A stretch of DNA of 64,000 nucleotides, taken from contig NZ_JAGUCN010000028.1 of assembly GCF_018271975.1 (NCBI RefSeq), positions 1 to 64,000 of the forward strand. The letters run 5' to 3'. A model generated the notes under the pieces. That model made no database searches, was not told the origin of the DNA, and saw only the letters and a program-made list of their open reading frames with translations. The stretch comes from Carboxylicivirga mesophila. Lineage in GTDB: Bacteria > Bacteroidota > Bacteroidia > Bacteroidales > Marinilabiliaceae. Positions 28,201 through 36,673 of this stretch are shown here, piece by piece (positions within the stretch are counted from its first letter, which is position 1; each line of letters starts with the position of its first letter). The position numbers were made by a program, and so were the translations under genes.

Positions 28201-31200
28201 TTCAAGCAATCCGGATGTATTTATTACTGATGAAATAGTAAGCGGTGAAACAATACCTGCTCTTTCTGAAGGTTGGGTGCGTATTACTTTTGCACCAAAT
28301 GCCGAGGGTATATTTAACAGTACAATTAGCCTTACAAACAATCAGGGCTACTCGCATTCATTCACTGTACATGGAGTATCTGTTTTACCAGCTAACATTA
28401 TAGTTGCAGATAATGAATCAGGTACATCTGAAGTAACCATTGCAGGTGATTTAACAGTGGGCGATGCCATTGCCAACCGTACATTCACAATTACCAACTC
28501 GGGTAACTATCCGCTGCACTACAAAGTGCCTAAGTTTGCGCCTGACTATGAGGTAGAAGGATTGGTTAAACCTATCAACAATTTTGGCTATACGTATGAT
28601 TATGCTTTAAAAGCAGAAACGCCAGATCCGGTTGAGCACAACTGGGAAGATATTATAAGTACCGGAACGCATATTGTTGAAGAGTTAAGAGGACCTAAGT
28701 TTGCTGTTCAGACGGATATTGGTTTCTCATTCCCGTTCCGCGATCGCTTCTATAATAAAGTTTGGGTGAATGAGCAGGGAGCTTTGATATTCGGCGAAGA
28801 AGGAGACAAAAACCTGGATTGGGTATCTGGTTCGGAATTAAATCCAACCTGGTTGCGTGATTATGATATGGTGACTGCGGTGATGATGCAAGCCAGTTTC
28901 CGTGATAACTCTCAGATTTGTTACCGTCGTGAAGATGGTATGTTCCGTGCACAATATAAAAATGTGGTGTATGGCAACACAGTAGGTGTAGATATGCAGA
29001 TAGTGCTGCACGCCAATGGTGATGTTGATATTTTATTTAAGAAATCTGCTTACAATTCATCCTACCTAATCGCTATGGTTGATAAGGATAATAGCGATAT
29101 TGCATTTATCTCTAACAGTCAGTATATAGTGCCGTTGGCTGGAGGAATCAAGAGTATGAATTCTTATAACGAATTTTTTCACTTCTACCATCCGGGAGAA
29201 AATATGATTATGGATGTCACCAATCCATCAGGCACAGTACAACCTGGTGAATCAGTGAGCTTAGAAGTATCTTTTAATACAGAAAGTGTACTGCAGGATA
29301 CTGTTTATGAGCGTTTAGCTATTGTCAGCAATGATCCGGACAGTCCAGTGACTAAATATACTGTCAATGCTAACTTTGTAGCAGGTGGCACACCAGCTTT
29401 AACGGCTGAAGAAACAAGCATTGATTTTGGAGATGTATTTAAAACAGATGTAGTAGAATACATTACCAAATTAAGTAACTCAGGAACCGCTGAGATTACC
29501 ATTACCGATATTCAGTTTCAGAATAATGGAATGTACAGCACCAGCAAAGCGGCAGAGCTGCCACTTGTGGTTAAGGCTCGTCAGTCGGTTAATATTCCTG
29601 TCATGATTCATACAGGTGTTCAGACCGATGTGGCTGCGGGTCAGCTTAACGACATCATGATCGTAACCGATGAAAACGGAGCGACTTATGAAATTAATCT
29701 CACCGGTAATGTGGTGGAGAATCCGCTGATTAGTGTTACGCCTGTTGAAGGTATTACACAAACATTGAATGCTGGCGAAACCATTGACCGTCAGTTTACC
29801 ATTGTAAATGACGGAGCCGGAGAATTGGAGTATGCTTTTGTACCTAACTTGTGGTGTTACTTAAAATCAACCGAAGGTGCGGCAGTAGCTGACTTTAAGG
29901 AGTTTGATTATGTGTTTGATGAAGGAGATGGCAAACAGTATATCGATATTACCGAAAGTGCTGCACATACCAACCTGGAATCTAAGTTCCTGGATGATTT
30001 CATCCCGTATTTTACTTTACCATTGAAGAATGAATATGCTTATTTCGGTCAGAAGTATAGCACACTGTACATTTCGTGTATGGGATGGGTGTCATTTATC
30101 GAGCCAGATATTACAGATTTTTCATACCGTCCATTACATATTCCAATTGTTGATAAGATGCCGGGTGTAATTGCACCAATGGCAGCTTTCCACCTGCCAT
30201 ACTACTATTCACAGCGCCAGAAGCAAGGAATCTATTACCAGGAAGAGAGCGATAAAGTTATCGTATCATGGGAAGATTTTTATCCTGTTGCGGGTGGTCG
30301 CATCGAATATAGCTTCCAGGTGGTTATTCACAGCACCGGACAAATCGATTTTAATTACAAAGATTTGGAGCGTCCAAGTATCGCTGCTGTCATTGGGGTT
30401 GAAAATCCAAATGAGGAAGATGGCTTGCTTATCTGGCGTGATTACATGCCAACAATGCCAAACAATAGCGAAACATTATCTTATTCTATTTTCCCGGTTG
30501 AGAAGAAGCGAATAGCGGCTAACAGCTCTCAGGTTATTGATCTTACCTTGGACGCCACAAGAGTGAACGATGGTGTATATACTAAAGATTTCAGAATCAT
30601 TAACAATACTGTTGGAAGTCAGGAAGTAAATTTACCAGTTGAACTGACTGTTGTTGGAGAACCTGAACTGGGCGTGCAAGGCAACGATGCCGGTATGGTT
30701 TGGTACGTCGCAGGGGAGGCGTATACATCTAACTTCACAATTCGCAATACCGGAACCAAAACCGTTTATTTGGACCATGCTTTATTAGAGCAACATCCTG
30801 AATTACAAATTGATTACACATACGCTGAAGTACTGGATAGTCGTGGTAATGTGTTAGTTCCTGCAGGTGTTGTGCCAATTCTTGATTTTGTTGGTCAGGA
30901 GGCTTATGTTGAGGTGTGGGGTCGTTTTGGACCAGTACCTTACCTGGTTGGAGATGGTACTAAACTGGCACCTGGCGATGAGTGGAATCTGAGGATGACG
31001 TATACACCAGCTGCACCGTCGTTGGCAACATCAGTATTGCGATTGATTGATGCAGATATGGCCGAAGCATTTAGCTGTCCGTTGTCTATCGAAAGCAAAA
31101 TGCCACCAGCTATAACTGTAAGTGATGATGTTGTGACGGTGAATGCCGATGACGAGTCACTTGTTACCAGTCGCGATTTAGTTATTGGTAATATCAATGG

Positions 31201-32884
31201 TTCGGGTACGCTTGAGTGGAACATTGACCTGATTTTCAATAGAGGTCAGCAGGCAGAGGCTACAACAGCCAGTGCTCAGCTAAAGGCTACCAACTCATCA
31301 GAACAACTGCAAAAAGGAGAAGCCACACAAGCGGAAGTATCTTTAAAGGCTGCTGCTGCAACTTACAATCGTACCTTAAGCTATACCGATGCGACAGCTA
31401 AGAACAACAATATTGGTTTTGGAGCAGGCTTAGCCTTTGTGTCTGGTACTCGTTTCGAAGCACCTGAAAGTGGTTATTTATTGTCTCATATTGAAACTTT
31501 CTATATCCGTGAGAGTGTACTGAATGGAGTTATCTCGGTTGAGATTCGAGCAGGTGGAAGCAGTATTGTTGATGCCATTCCAGTGGGTAAAGGACATTTA
31601 AACCTTGCCTTTGACAATGCAGATTCAGATGTGGGCGAGTTTGTAACGATTGAATTGGATGATCCGGTTTATATATATCCTGGTGAAGATTTTTATGTCA
31701 TCATCAATTATCCATTGGGTATCAGTAAGCCACAAGGTGTGGTATATACCGATTTCGACCAGATTGTACCTAACCGCTATTTCTTTAACTACCAGAATAA
31801 CTGGTTTGATATGAATACTCAGCAAGGCTTCCAAGACATGGTGTTTATGGTGCGTGCTCACGAGCTTAGCTACGAAGAAAAAACATGGGTAAGTATAGCG
31901 CCTGGTCAAATGAATGGTACAACTGCTGTCGGACAGGAGTCAAGCATACAGCTTAATTTTGTGGCAGCCAATGCACAAGAAATTCGAAACAATGCACAGT
32001 TGAAGATTTCGAGTAATGATCCAATCAATAATGAGTTAGTAGTGGATGTGAATCTACTAATGAATGAAGCTCCTTATGCTGAGTTGATTAGCGGAAGTCA
32101 AAAGGTGGAAGAGACACAAATCGCAACGCTTACTTTTAAAATAACTGATAACGAAGGGGATGCAGTAAGCAACGAGTTGGTTACTGATATCGACTGGATC
32201 AGTTATCAGGATAACTCGAATGAGGTTGTACTTACCGCTACTCCGGGTTATGATGCTCAGGGAGTTCATCGAATTGAGGTTGTTTCAACAGACGAGCATG
32301 GTTTACAGCGTAGTACACCTTTTGATATACAGGTTATTAATGTCAATCGCACTCCTGAATTTGCAGTGGCACTTAAAGATACCACGGTAATGTGGGAGCA
32401 TGGCGATTTCGAAATCGACTTTTCAGAAGTGATTACGGATATTGATAATGATCCGATGATCTACTCCATTACTGTTGATAATGAAGATGTACTGGAGTTA
32501 TTATACAATGATGGAAGAGCGATTCTGAAGCCTGTTATGATTGGCGCAACAAATGTTACGCTTACCGGAAAGGATGTTCATGGCGCTCAGGTGCAAGGAA
32601 GCTATACTATTACAGTGATTCACCGTACGGGTGTTGATGACAATGCTATCGCAGGCTTGGAAATATATCCTAACCCGGCAGTTGATGTTCTTAATATCAC
32701 CTGGTTTGACAATGCGGCCGAGGCGAATCTGAGGTTAACGAATGCAACAGGTGCGGTAGTGCTTGAACAACAAGCCGCCGGAACTTCAAGCCAGTTGAAT
32801 ATTAGTCATCTGAGTAAAGGAGTTTACATGCTCGAGATGCGTGTGGGTGAGCAAGTAAATGTACAAAAAGTGGTTAAAAATTAA
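25292..32884 (+). CDS. Giant subtilisin-family (S8) protease, T9SS cargo, copy 2
   Basis: A 2,530-residue paralogue of the first giant protease, colinear over its entire length. A signal peptide (cleavage near LIAQ) and prodomain precede the S8 domain with complete triad Asp198 (IIDGG), His253 (HGTHVAG), Ser432 (GTSMACPHVSG) and oxyanion Asn362. A fibronectin type III domain, ASPM/Hydin-like sandwiches (e.g. DFGNVFVGATKTI), the two YGxxYxxxYI-type segments, a cadherin-like module and a type A T9SS sorting domain (last ~75 residues, YPNPAVDVLNITW onward) follow. The S8 and Fn3 parts are most similar between copies; the distal beta-sandwich part is more divergent. A different cleavage or binding specificity is possible. 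It is followed by its own lipoprotein. Confidence 0.93.
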   Translation: MKLKLQHTFLLIVFVLLGNALIAQKYVDGKQRGAIRVKMHAMLQANLKSIKTTRKGVETGIVTFDAVSQQVAAYNMKRVFRYSPKFEERHQQAGLHLWYEIEFDENLNPEEVARQYNQLPEVTSATIIPEVTLIGGDIEPQISSSEAVAAFNDPMLAKQWHYDNDGSQSWAEQGADINLSKAWELETGSSDVIVAIIDGGVEADHPDLKDAMWINETELNGIEGIDDDGNGYVDDVYGYNFAKKNGSITTHYHGTHVAGTVGAVSNNGEGVSGIAGGDGVNPGVRLMSCQVFTEDGGAGGYAEAIVYAADMGAVIGQNSWGWSTDGAYDPAVLEAIDYFNANAGSYAGSPMKGGVSIFAAGNLGYELDIYPAAYEPCIAVASIGPDFKKAPYSVYADWVDVSAPGGNVNLDKEAQVLSTYGDGGYAWLQGTSMACPHVSGIAALVVSKFKASDFTADKLKQHLLTSVHDVEPYQVESVKGKMGNGYIDAWMALQSGDPSIAPDPVSGFSVQTSQDFATFIWTVPADGDDEKAVSYNLYWSKEPFTEANLQSAGSTVVNKFFANVGEELNYSIDKLDAQTNYYFAIKAFDRWGNASELSEVVMVATNNGPEIVLGDEVAFTIDVKTNAAASEVYSFQNVGEGVLNWRAHIGLDSLSLAPFAENTVSYPNFISAPVLTGVGSDNVLVDGIVATPNYASIDERMRYVEYSTNATKIIGENDTTITNSAATWYQVTEPEGFNLTHMWLNLKVNPETGPIVVEVWKGSVLRDAELLSAQNYKTKTAAWTSHYVQLEEQIHFQQGDVYWVVVHIPSGNLYPLGIAEEMSEEYSERCFMSFNGGQSWRSLAAEINKDTYVWSWVMQSTMNDLGDYITFTPDEGVLTSGSTQELALDIDASNLIDGYYEDNVVIMSNDPKNPVVRGKVKFDVTGHDPKLNSAKTVDFGNVFVGATKTIDVQIANEGLRGYQLPTNGYTSSNPDVFITDEIVSGETIPALSEGWVRITFAPNAEGIFNSTISLTNNQGYSHSFTVHGVSVLPANIIVADNESGTSEVTIAGDLTVGDAIANRTFTITNSGNYPLHYKVPKFAPDYEVEGLVKPINNFGYTYDYALKAETPDPVEHNWEDIISTGTHIVEELRGPKFAVQTDIGFSFPFRDRFYNKVWVNEQGALIFGEEGDKNLDWVSGSELNPTWLRDYDMVTAVMMQASFRDNSQICYRREDGMFRAQYKNVVYGNTVGVDMQIVLHANGDVDILFKKSAYNSSYLIAMVDKDNSDIAFISNSQYIVPLAGGIKSMNSYNEFFHFYHPGENMIMDVTNPSGTVQPGESVSLEVSFNTESVLQDTVYERLAIVSNDPDSPVTKYTVNANFVAGGTPALTAEETSIDFGDVFKTDVVEYITKLSNSGTAEITITDIQFQNNGMYSTSKAAELPLVVKARQSVNIPVMIHTGVQTDVAAGQLNDIMIVTDENGATYEINLTGNVVENPLISVTPVEGITQTLNAGETIDRQFTIVNDGAGELEYAFVPNLWCYLKSTEGAAVADFKEFDYVFDEGDGKQYIDITESAAHTNLESKFLDDFIPYFTLPLKNEYAYFGQKYSTLYISCMGWVSFIEPDITDFSYRPLHIPIVDKMPGVIAPMAAFHLPYYYSQRQKQGIYYQEESDKVIVSWEDFYPVAGGRIEYSFQVVIHSTGQIDFNYKDLERPSIAAVIGVENPNEEDGLLIWRDYMPTMPNNSETLSYSIFPVEKKRIAANSSQVIDLTLDATRVNDGVYTKDFRIINNTVGSQEVNLPVELTVVGEPELGVQGNDAGMVWYVAGEAYTSNFTIRNTGTKTVYLDHALLEQHPELQIDYTYAEVLDSRGNVLVPAGVVPILDFVGQEAYVEVWGRFGPVPYLVGDGTKLAPGDEWNLRMTYTPAAPSLATSVLRLIDADMAEAFSCPLSIESKMPPAITVSDDVVTVNADDESLVTSRDLVIGNINGSGTLEWNIDLIFNRGQQAEATTASAQLKATNSSEQLQKGEATQAEVSLKAAAATYNRTLSYTDATAKNNNIGFGAGLAFVSGTRFEAPESGYLLSHIETFYIRESVLNGVISVEIRAGGSSIVDAIPVGKGHLNLAFDNADSDVGEFVTIELDDPVYIYPGEDFYVIINYPLGISKPQGVVYTDFDQIVPNRYFFNYQNNWFDMNTQQGFQDMVFMVRAHELSYEEKTWVSIAPGQMNGTTAVGQESSIQLNFVAANAQEIRNNAQLKISSNDPINNELVVDVNLLMNEAPYAELISGSQKVEETQIATLTFKITDNEGDAVSNELVTDIDWISYQDNSNEVVLTATPGYDAQGVHRIEVVSTDEHGLQRSTPFDIQVINVNRTPEFAVALKDTTVMWEHGDFEIDFSEVITDIDNDPMIYSITVDNEDVLELLYNDGRAILKPVMIGATNVTLTGKDVHGAQVQGSYTITVIHRTGVDDNAIAGLEIYPNPAVDVLNITWFDNAAEANLRLTNATGAVVLEQQAAGTSSQLNISHLSKGVYMLEMRVGEQVNVQKVVKN

Positions 32885-32904
32885 TAAATAGGTAAGGCAT
32901 AGAT

Positions 32905-32934
32905 GGAGGGGAATTACACTTGTAATCCCTTTCC
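32905..32934 (+). promoter_or_regulatory. Intercistronic hairpin between protease 2 and its lipoprotein
   Basis: GGAGGGGAATTAC pairs with GTAATCCCTTTCC around an ACTT loop, with bulges at 32912 and 32932. It lies 21 bp after the protease stop and 28 bp before the lipoprotein start, the same position as the hairpin of cassette 1 although the sequences differ. Confidence 0.5.
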
Positions 32935-32961
32935 TTCCAGCCTGATAAATTACTATATGTT

Positions 32962-33387
32962 ATGAAAAAGTTACTAAAAAATATAGCAGCCCTCATCCTA
33001 ATCATAGTTAGTTTAAATGCTTGCGGTTCAGATAGTGAAGGGGCAGATTTAACAAAACCAACAGCTGATATTTCGTTAACACGCGAAAGTGGAATCTATT
33101 CACCAGGTTCTTCCATATTAATCAATGCAGATTTTATGGATGATCAAGCTTTGAAAGAATGTCAGGTGACTATTGCTAGTATCCGCTCACTGAAAGGATG
33201 GGATACTGACTGGGATGCCGAGATGTACAAAATACCGTTGTCGGGTAAAGAAATGAGTTATACAAGCACCCGCGTGCTGGAAGATATTCCAGCCGATATT
33301 TATTATGGCGATTACCAATTGTCATTCAAAGTGTTGGATGAATCAAACAATTACACCGTTTATACAATAGATATTACGATCGAGTAA
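32962..33387 (+). CDS. Small lipoprotein of the protease cassette, copy 2 (DUF4625-like)
   Basis: A 141-residue paralogue of the 24220-24642 lipoprotein. The lipobox is NAC (Cys near residue 21). The two proteins share long identical runs such as KECQV and LKGWDTDW, EMYKI, RVLEDIP and DIYYG, and have the same length, so they arose with the proteases by duplication. It precedes the SusC gene by 176 bp with an alternative-hairpin region between. It is probably an envelope partner of protease 2. Confidence 0.8.
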   Translation: MKKLLKNIAALILIIVSLNACGSDSEGADLTKPTADISLTRESGIYSPGSSILINADFMDDQALKECQVTIASIRSLKGWDTDWDAEMYKIPLSGKEMSYTSTRVLEDIPADIYYGDYQLSFKVLDESNNYTVYTIDITIE

Positions 33388-33399
33388 AAGCACTTCCTA

Positions 33400-33449
33400 G
33401 TGAAGAGGAAGCAAACTAATAGGTCGGAAACATCCTGTTTCCTCTTCAC
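33400..33449 (+). promoter_or_regulatory. Two mutually exclusive hairpins upstream of susC-like gene
   Basis: GTGAAGAGGAA at 33400-33410 can pair perfectly with TTCCTCTTCAC at 33439-33449. A second perfect 7-bp hairpin, GGAAACA (33426-33432) with TGTTTCC (33436-33442), uses part of the same right arm, so both cannot form together. No T-run follows. This is attenuator-like geometry between the lipoprotein and the SusC gene. Confidence 0.5.
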
Positions 33450-33563
33450 CATCAATTAATGATACAATACTGGATACAATATATTTTGGTGCAGAAATTA
33501 ATTCTGGATTTGTAGCTCTGTACCAATAAGAAGGGACTAGTTCAAATATTAAAAACTAAATTT

Positions 33564-36500
33564 ATGAAACGTGTTTTACATGCGTTATTGTTCTTCTTTG
33601 TTTTAGGAGTTGGGGTAATCAGTGCCCAAAACCAAACAATTACAGGAACAATAACAGATGCTGCTGATGGTTCGCCCATACCGGGCGCAACTATTTTGGT
33701 AAAGGGAACAACCATAGGAACCATAACGATGTTTGATGGTACTTATACGTTAGAAGTTCCTGCTGATGCCGATGTTCTGCTTTACTCTTTTGTGGGTATG
33801 AAAACCCAGGAGATAGCCATCGCTGGCCAAAACATAATCAATGTGATGCTTGAAACCGAGTCTATCGGCGTTGAAGAGGTGGTGGTTTCGGCCTATGGTA
33901 CAAAGGGCAAAGTAGGCTTAAAAGGGGCCATCTCGGTGGTTGAAGCCAAAGATTTGGAACAAGTGCCGGTAGCGACTTTTGATCAGATGCTGCAGGGAAA
34001 AACAACCGGATTGCAGATATCAAGCGGTTCAGGTCAGCCTGGTTCAAGTAATACTAAGGTACGTATTCGTGGTACGGGTTCTATTATGGGTGGTAACGAC
34101 CCGCTTTATGTGGTAGATGGTGTACCGATTGAAGCCGGTGCATTTGCCAGTTTAAATGCCAATGATTTTGAAACCGTGAGTGTTTTAAAAGATGCCTCTT
34201 CCACTGCCATTTATGGTTCACGTGCAGCTAACGGAGTGATCTTGATCACCACTAAACGCGGAAAAGAAGGAAAGACAAAAGTAAATGTGCGCCACCAATC
34301 AGGCGTTTCGGTTAAAACGCAAGAGAAGTTCTCGATGATGAACACCCAGGAAAAGCTATGGTTTGAAGAGATTGCCAAAAAAGGACCTGGATGGGAATTG
34401 AGTCAGTCTAACCCGCTTTATAACTCCCTTTCATCGGATGCTAAGAGGCATCAGGATGCTGAGCTGGCACGTTTAAGAGGTATCGATACCAATTGGCAGG
34501 ATATCATATTCAGGATGGGGCAAACGCATAGTACTGAAGCTAACTTTATGGGAGGTAGTGAGAAAACAAAGTTCTATGTATCCTTTCAGAATTATTACCA
34601 GGAGGGTTTATCAAAGCGTTCTGATATCAACCGCTACTCGGGCCGTATCAACCTTGATCACCAAATATCTGATAAAATTAAAGTTGGCTTGAACTCCAGT
34701 ATTGGCAAATCAAAAATTAACCGCATCGAGAGTGAAGGGGGCATTGCCCTGCAAAATCCATTTGCAGCCGTTTATCTGGCTAACCCCTGGGAAGCACAAT
34801 ACACCGAAACAGGCGCTTTAAATAGTGGTAAGTATTTATACCAAAATCCATTTCTGACTGAAGATGAAAATGCGAAGCGTTATGGCGAATATGGGAATGT
34901 AGGTTCCAACGTATTAGACCAGATGATGTATTCGACATACATTTTGGAAGAAGTGAAGTTTGTTGGGGCATTAAACCTGGTTTGGAACATTACAGAGCAT
35001 CTTTCAGCCAAGACACAATATGGACTTGATTACCGTCAGAATGTTACAGAGCGCGAGATTCGTCCGGAGGCCTATTCAGCACAGCTGCTCAATGATGGTG
35101 AATCGGGACGTGATGGCCAGTTGAGTGGCTCGTTTGGCCAACGAACAGAAGCTAACTTTACCAATACCTTGGACTATAAGCGCATGATAAGTGACCGTCA
35201 CCTGTTTTCGGCAGTAGTTGGATCTGAATACATCCACCGACAATCTTTTGGATTTGGCGGAACAGGTTATGGATTGGACCCCAAACGACCAGGTTCATTT
35301 GCTGCTATCACTCCTATTGATTTAGGCTCGCCAACGACAGAAAGTAATTATTACAGAACAAGTTTCAGTGGTGGCGAAAGTGAGAGAAAGTTATTCTCAT
35401 TATTTTCGCTAGTCAACTATACTTACAACGATAAATATACTTTAAGTGGTAGTTTGCGCCGCGATGGCTCTTCAGCTTTTGGTGCTGACAACCAGTATGC
35501 CATTCTTTATTCGTTTGGTCTTACCTGGGATGTGACGCGCGAGGATTTTATGAGCAACTATCATTGGATTAATAACCTAAAGTTTCGAATCAGTTATGGC
35601 TTAACCGGCAATCAGATGGGGCTGGATGATTTTGAAACTCTAACAACCTGGGGACGATCACGGTATGTTAATAAAGAGGGATACGTCTTAAGTCGTTCAG
35701 GTGATCCTACTTTGCAATGGGAGATTGCAAAGAAGTTCAACATGGGTTTTGATTATAACTTATTTGCCAACCGCCTCAACGGGTCAATAGATGTATATAA
35801 TGATATCACCGATGAGTTATTTGTGGTTCAGAAATTCTCATCATGGGCAGGTGTTCCGGGGAATGCTAAAAAAACCAATGCCGGTAAAGTAAGAAACCGG
35901 GGAGTTGAGGTGTTGATTAATTACGATGTCATACGTAACAGTGGGCTGACATGGACCATAGGTACCAACTTTTCATACAACGATAATGAGGTGCTTGACC
36001 TTGGGCAAGTGAGCGAATTCGAGTCAGGTACCTCTATTGTGCGTAAAGGCTTGCCACTAGGTTCACACTACACGGTTGAATGGGCTGGTGTCAACCCGGC
36101 CAATGGTAATGCCATGTATTACACTAAAGATGGCGAATTAACCGAAAATTACAGTGCTGATGACAATGTGGCTGAGTTTGGAACGTTCAATGCCCCAATT
36201 AGTGGTGGTTTCAATACGCGTTTAAGTTATAAGGGTATTGAATTAAGTGCACAGTTCAACTACGCATATGGCTACTCACGATTTAATAACCAAACATTTT
36301 TCCAGGAGAACCCGAACTTTGCTCAGTACAATATGTCAACAGCCATGTTGGATGTATGGCAGCAGCCAGGTGATATTACCGATATTCAGGGCGTGCACTC
36401 ACCACGTCAGTTTTCATCAAAAGATATTGAGGATGCTTCATTTATACGCTTGCGTAATTTAATGCTGGCCTATAACATTCCCACACGCTTGTTAAAACGC

Positions 36501-36659
36501 ACCGGTTTTATTGAAGGATTCCGTATTTACGGACAGGCCCAAAACTTATTGACATGGACTAAATGGACGGGTTTTGATCCGGAGGACAGTGATAATATTG
36601 CCAAATATGAGTATCCAACGCCACGCATCTTTTCAATTGGATTGGATTTTACATTCTAA
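33564..36659 (+). CDS. SusC-family TonB-dependent outer-membrane transporter
   Basis: A 1,031-residue outer-membrane receptor with a signal peptide, an N-terminal carboxypeptidase-regulatory-like domain (GTITDAADGSPIPGATILVK, ~residues 28-105), a TonB-box-like VEEVVVSAYGT (~107-118), a plug domain with the SusC marks VRIRGTGSI and YVVDGVPI (~120-235), and a 22-strand barrel ending in aromatic F (IGLDFTF). It imports large ligands using the TonB/ExbBD motor. It forms a lid-type complex with the SusD protein encoded 14 bp downstream. Located straight after two secreted proteases, it probably imports peptides, but the substrate cannot be read from sequence and glycans are not excluded. Confidence 0.95.
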   Translation: MKRVLHALLFFFVLGVGVISAQNQTITGTITDAADGSPIPGATILVKGTTIGTITMFDGTYTLEVPADADVLLYSFVGMKTQEIAIAGQNIINVMLETESIGVEEVVVSAYGTKGKVGLKGAISVVEAKDLEQVPVATFDQMLQGKTTGLQISSGSGQPGSSNTKVRIRGTGSIMGGNDPLYVVDGVPIEAGAFASLNANDFETVSVLKDASSTAIYGSRAANGVILITTKRGKEGKTKVNVRHQSGVSVKTQEKFSMMNTQEKLWFEEIAKKGPGWELSQSNPLYNSLSSDAKRHQDAELARLRGIDTNWQDIIFRMGQTHSTEANFMGGSEKTKFYVSFQNYYQEGLSKRSDINRYSGRINLDHQISDKIKVGLNSSIGKSKINRIESEGGIALQNPFAAVYLANPWEAQYTETGALNSGKYLYQNPFLTEDENAKRYGEYGNVGSNVLDQMMYSTYILEEVKFVGALNLVWNITEHLSAKTQYGLDYRQNVTEREIRPEAYSAQLLNDGESGRDGQLSGSFGQRTEANFTNTLDYKRMISDRHLFSAVVGSEYIHRQSFGFGGTGYGLDPKRPGSFAAITPIDLGSPTTESNYYRTSFSGGESERKLFSLFSLVNYTYNDKYTLSGSLRRDGSSAFGADNQYAILYSFGLTWDVTREDFMSNYHWINNLKFRISYGLTGNQMGLDDFETLTTWGRSRYVNKEGYVLSRSGDPTLQWEIAKKFNMGFDYNLFANRLNGSIDVYNDITDELFVVQKFSSWAGVPGNAKKTNAGKVRNRGVEVLINYDVIRNSGLTWTIGTNFSYNDNEVLDLGQVSEFESGTSIVRKGLPLGSHYTVEWAGVNPANGNAMYYTKDGELTENYSADDNVAEFGTFNAPISGGFNTRLSYKGIELSAQFNYAYGYSRFNNQTFFQENPNFAQYNMSTAMLDVWQQPGDITDIQGVHSPRQFSSKDIEDASFIRLRNLMLAYNIPTRLLKRTGFIEGFRIYGQAQNLLTWTKWTGFDPEDSDNIAKYEYPTPRIFSIGLDFTF

Positions 36660-36673
36660 AACCTTGCTTACTA

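Noticed and set aside
30171-30515. 114-codon plus-strand ORF within the second giant protease in another frame
   Set aside because: Lies entirely within a continuous protease frame with homology across the region.
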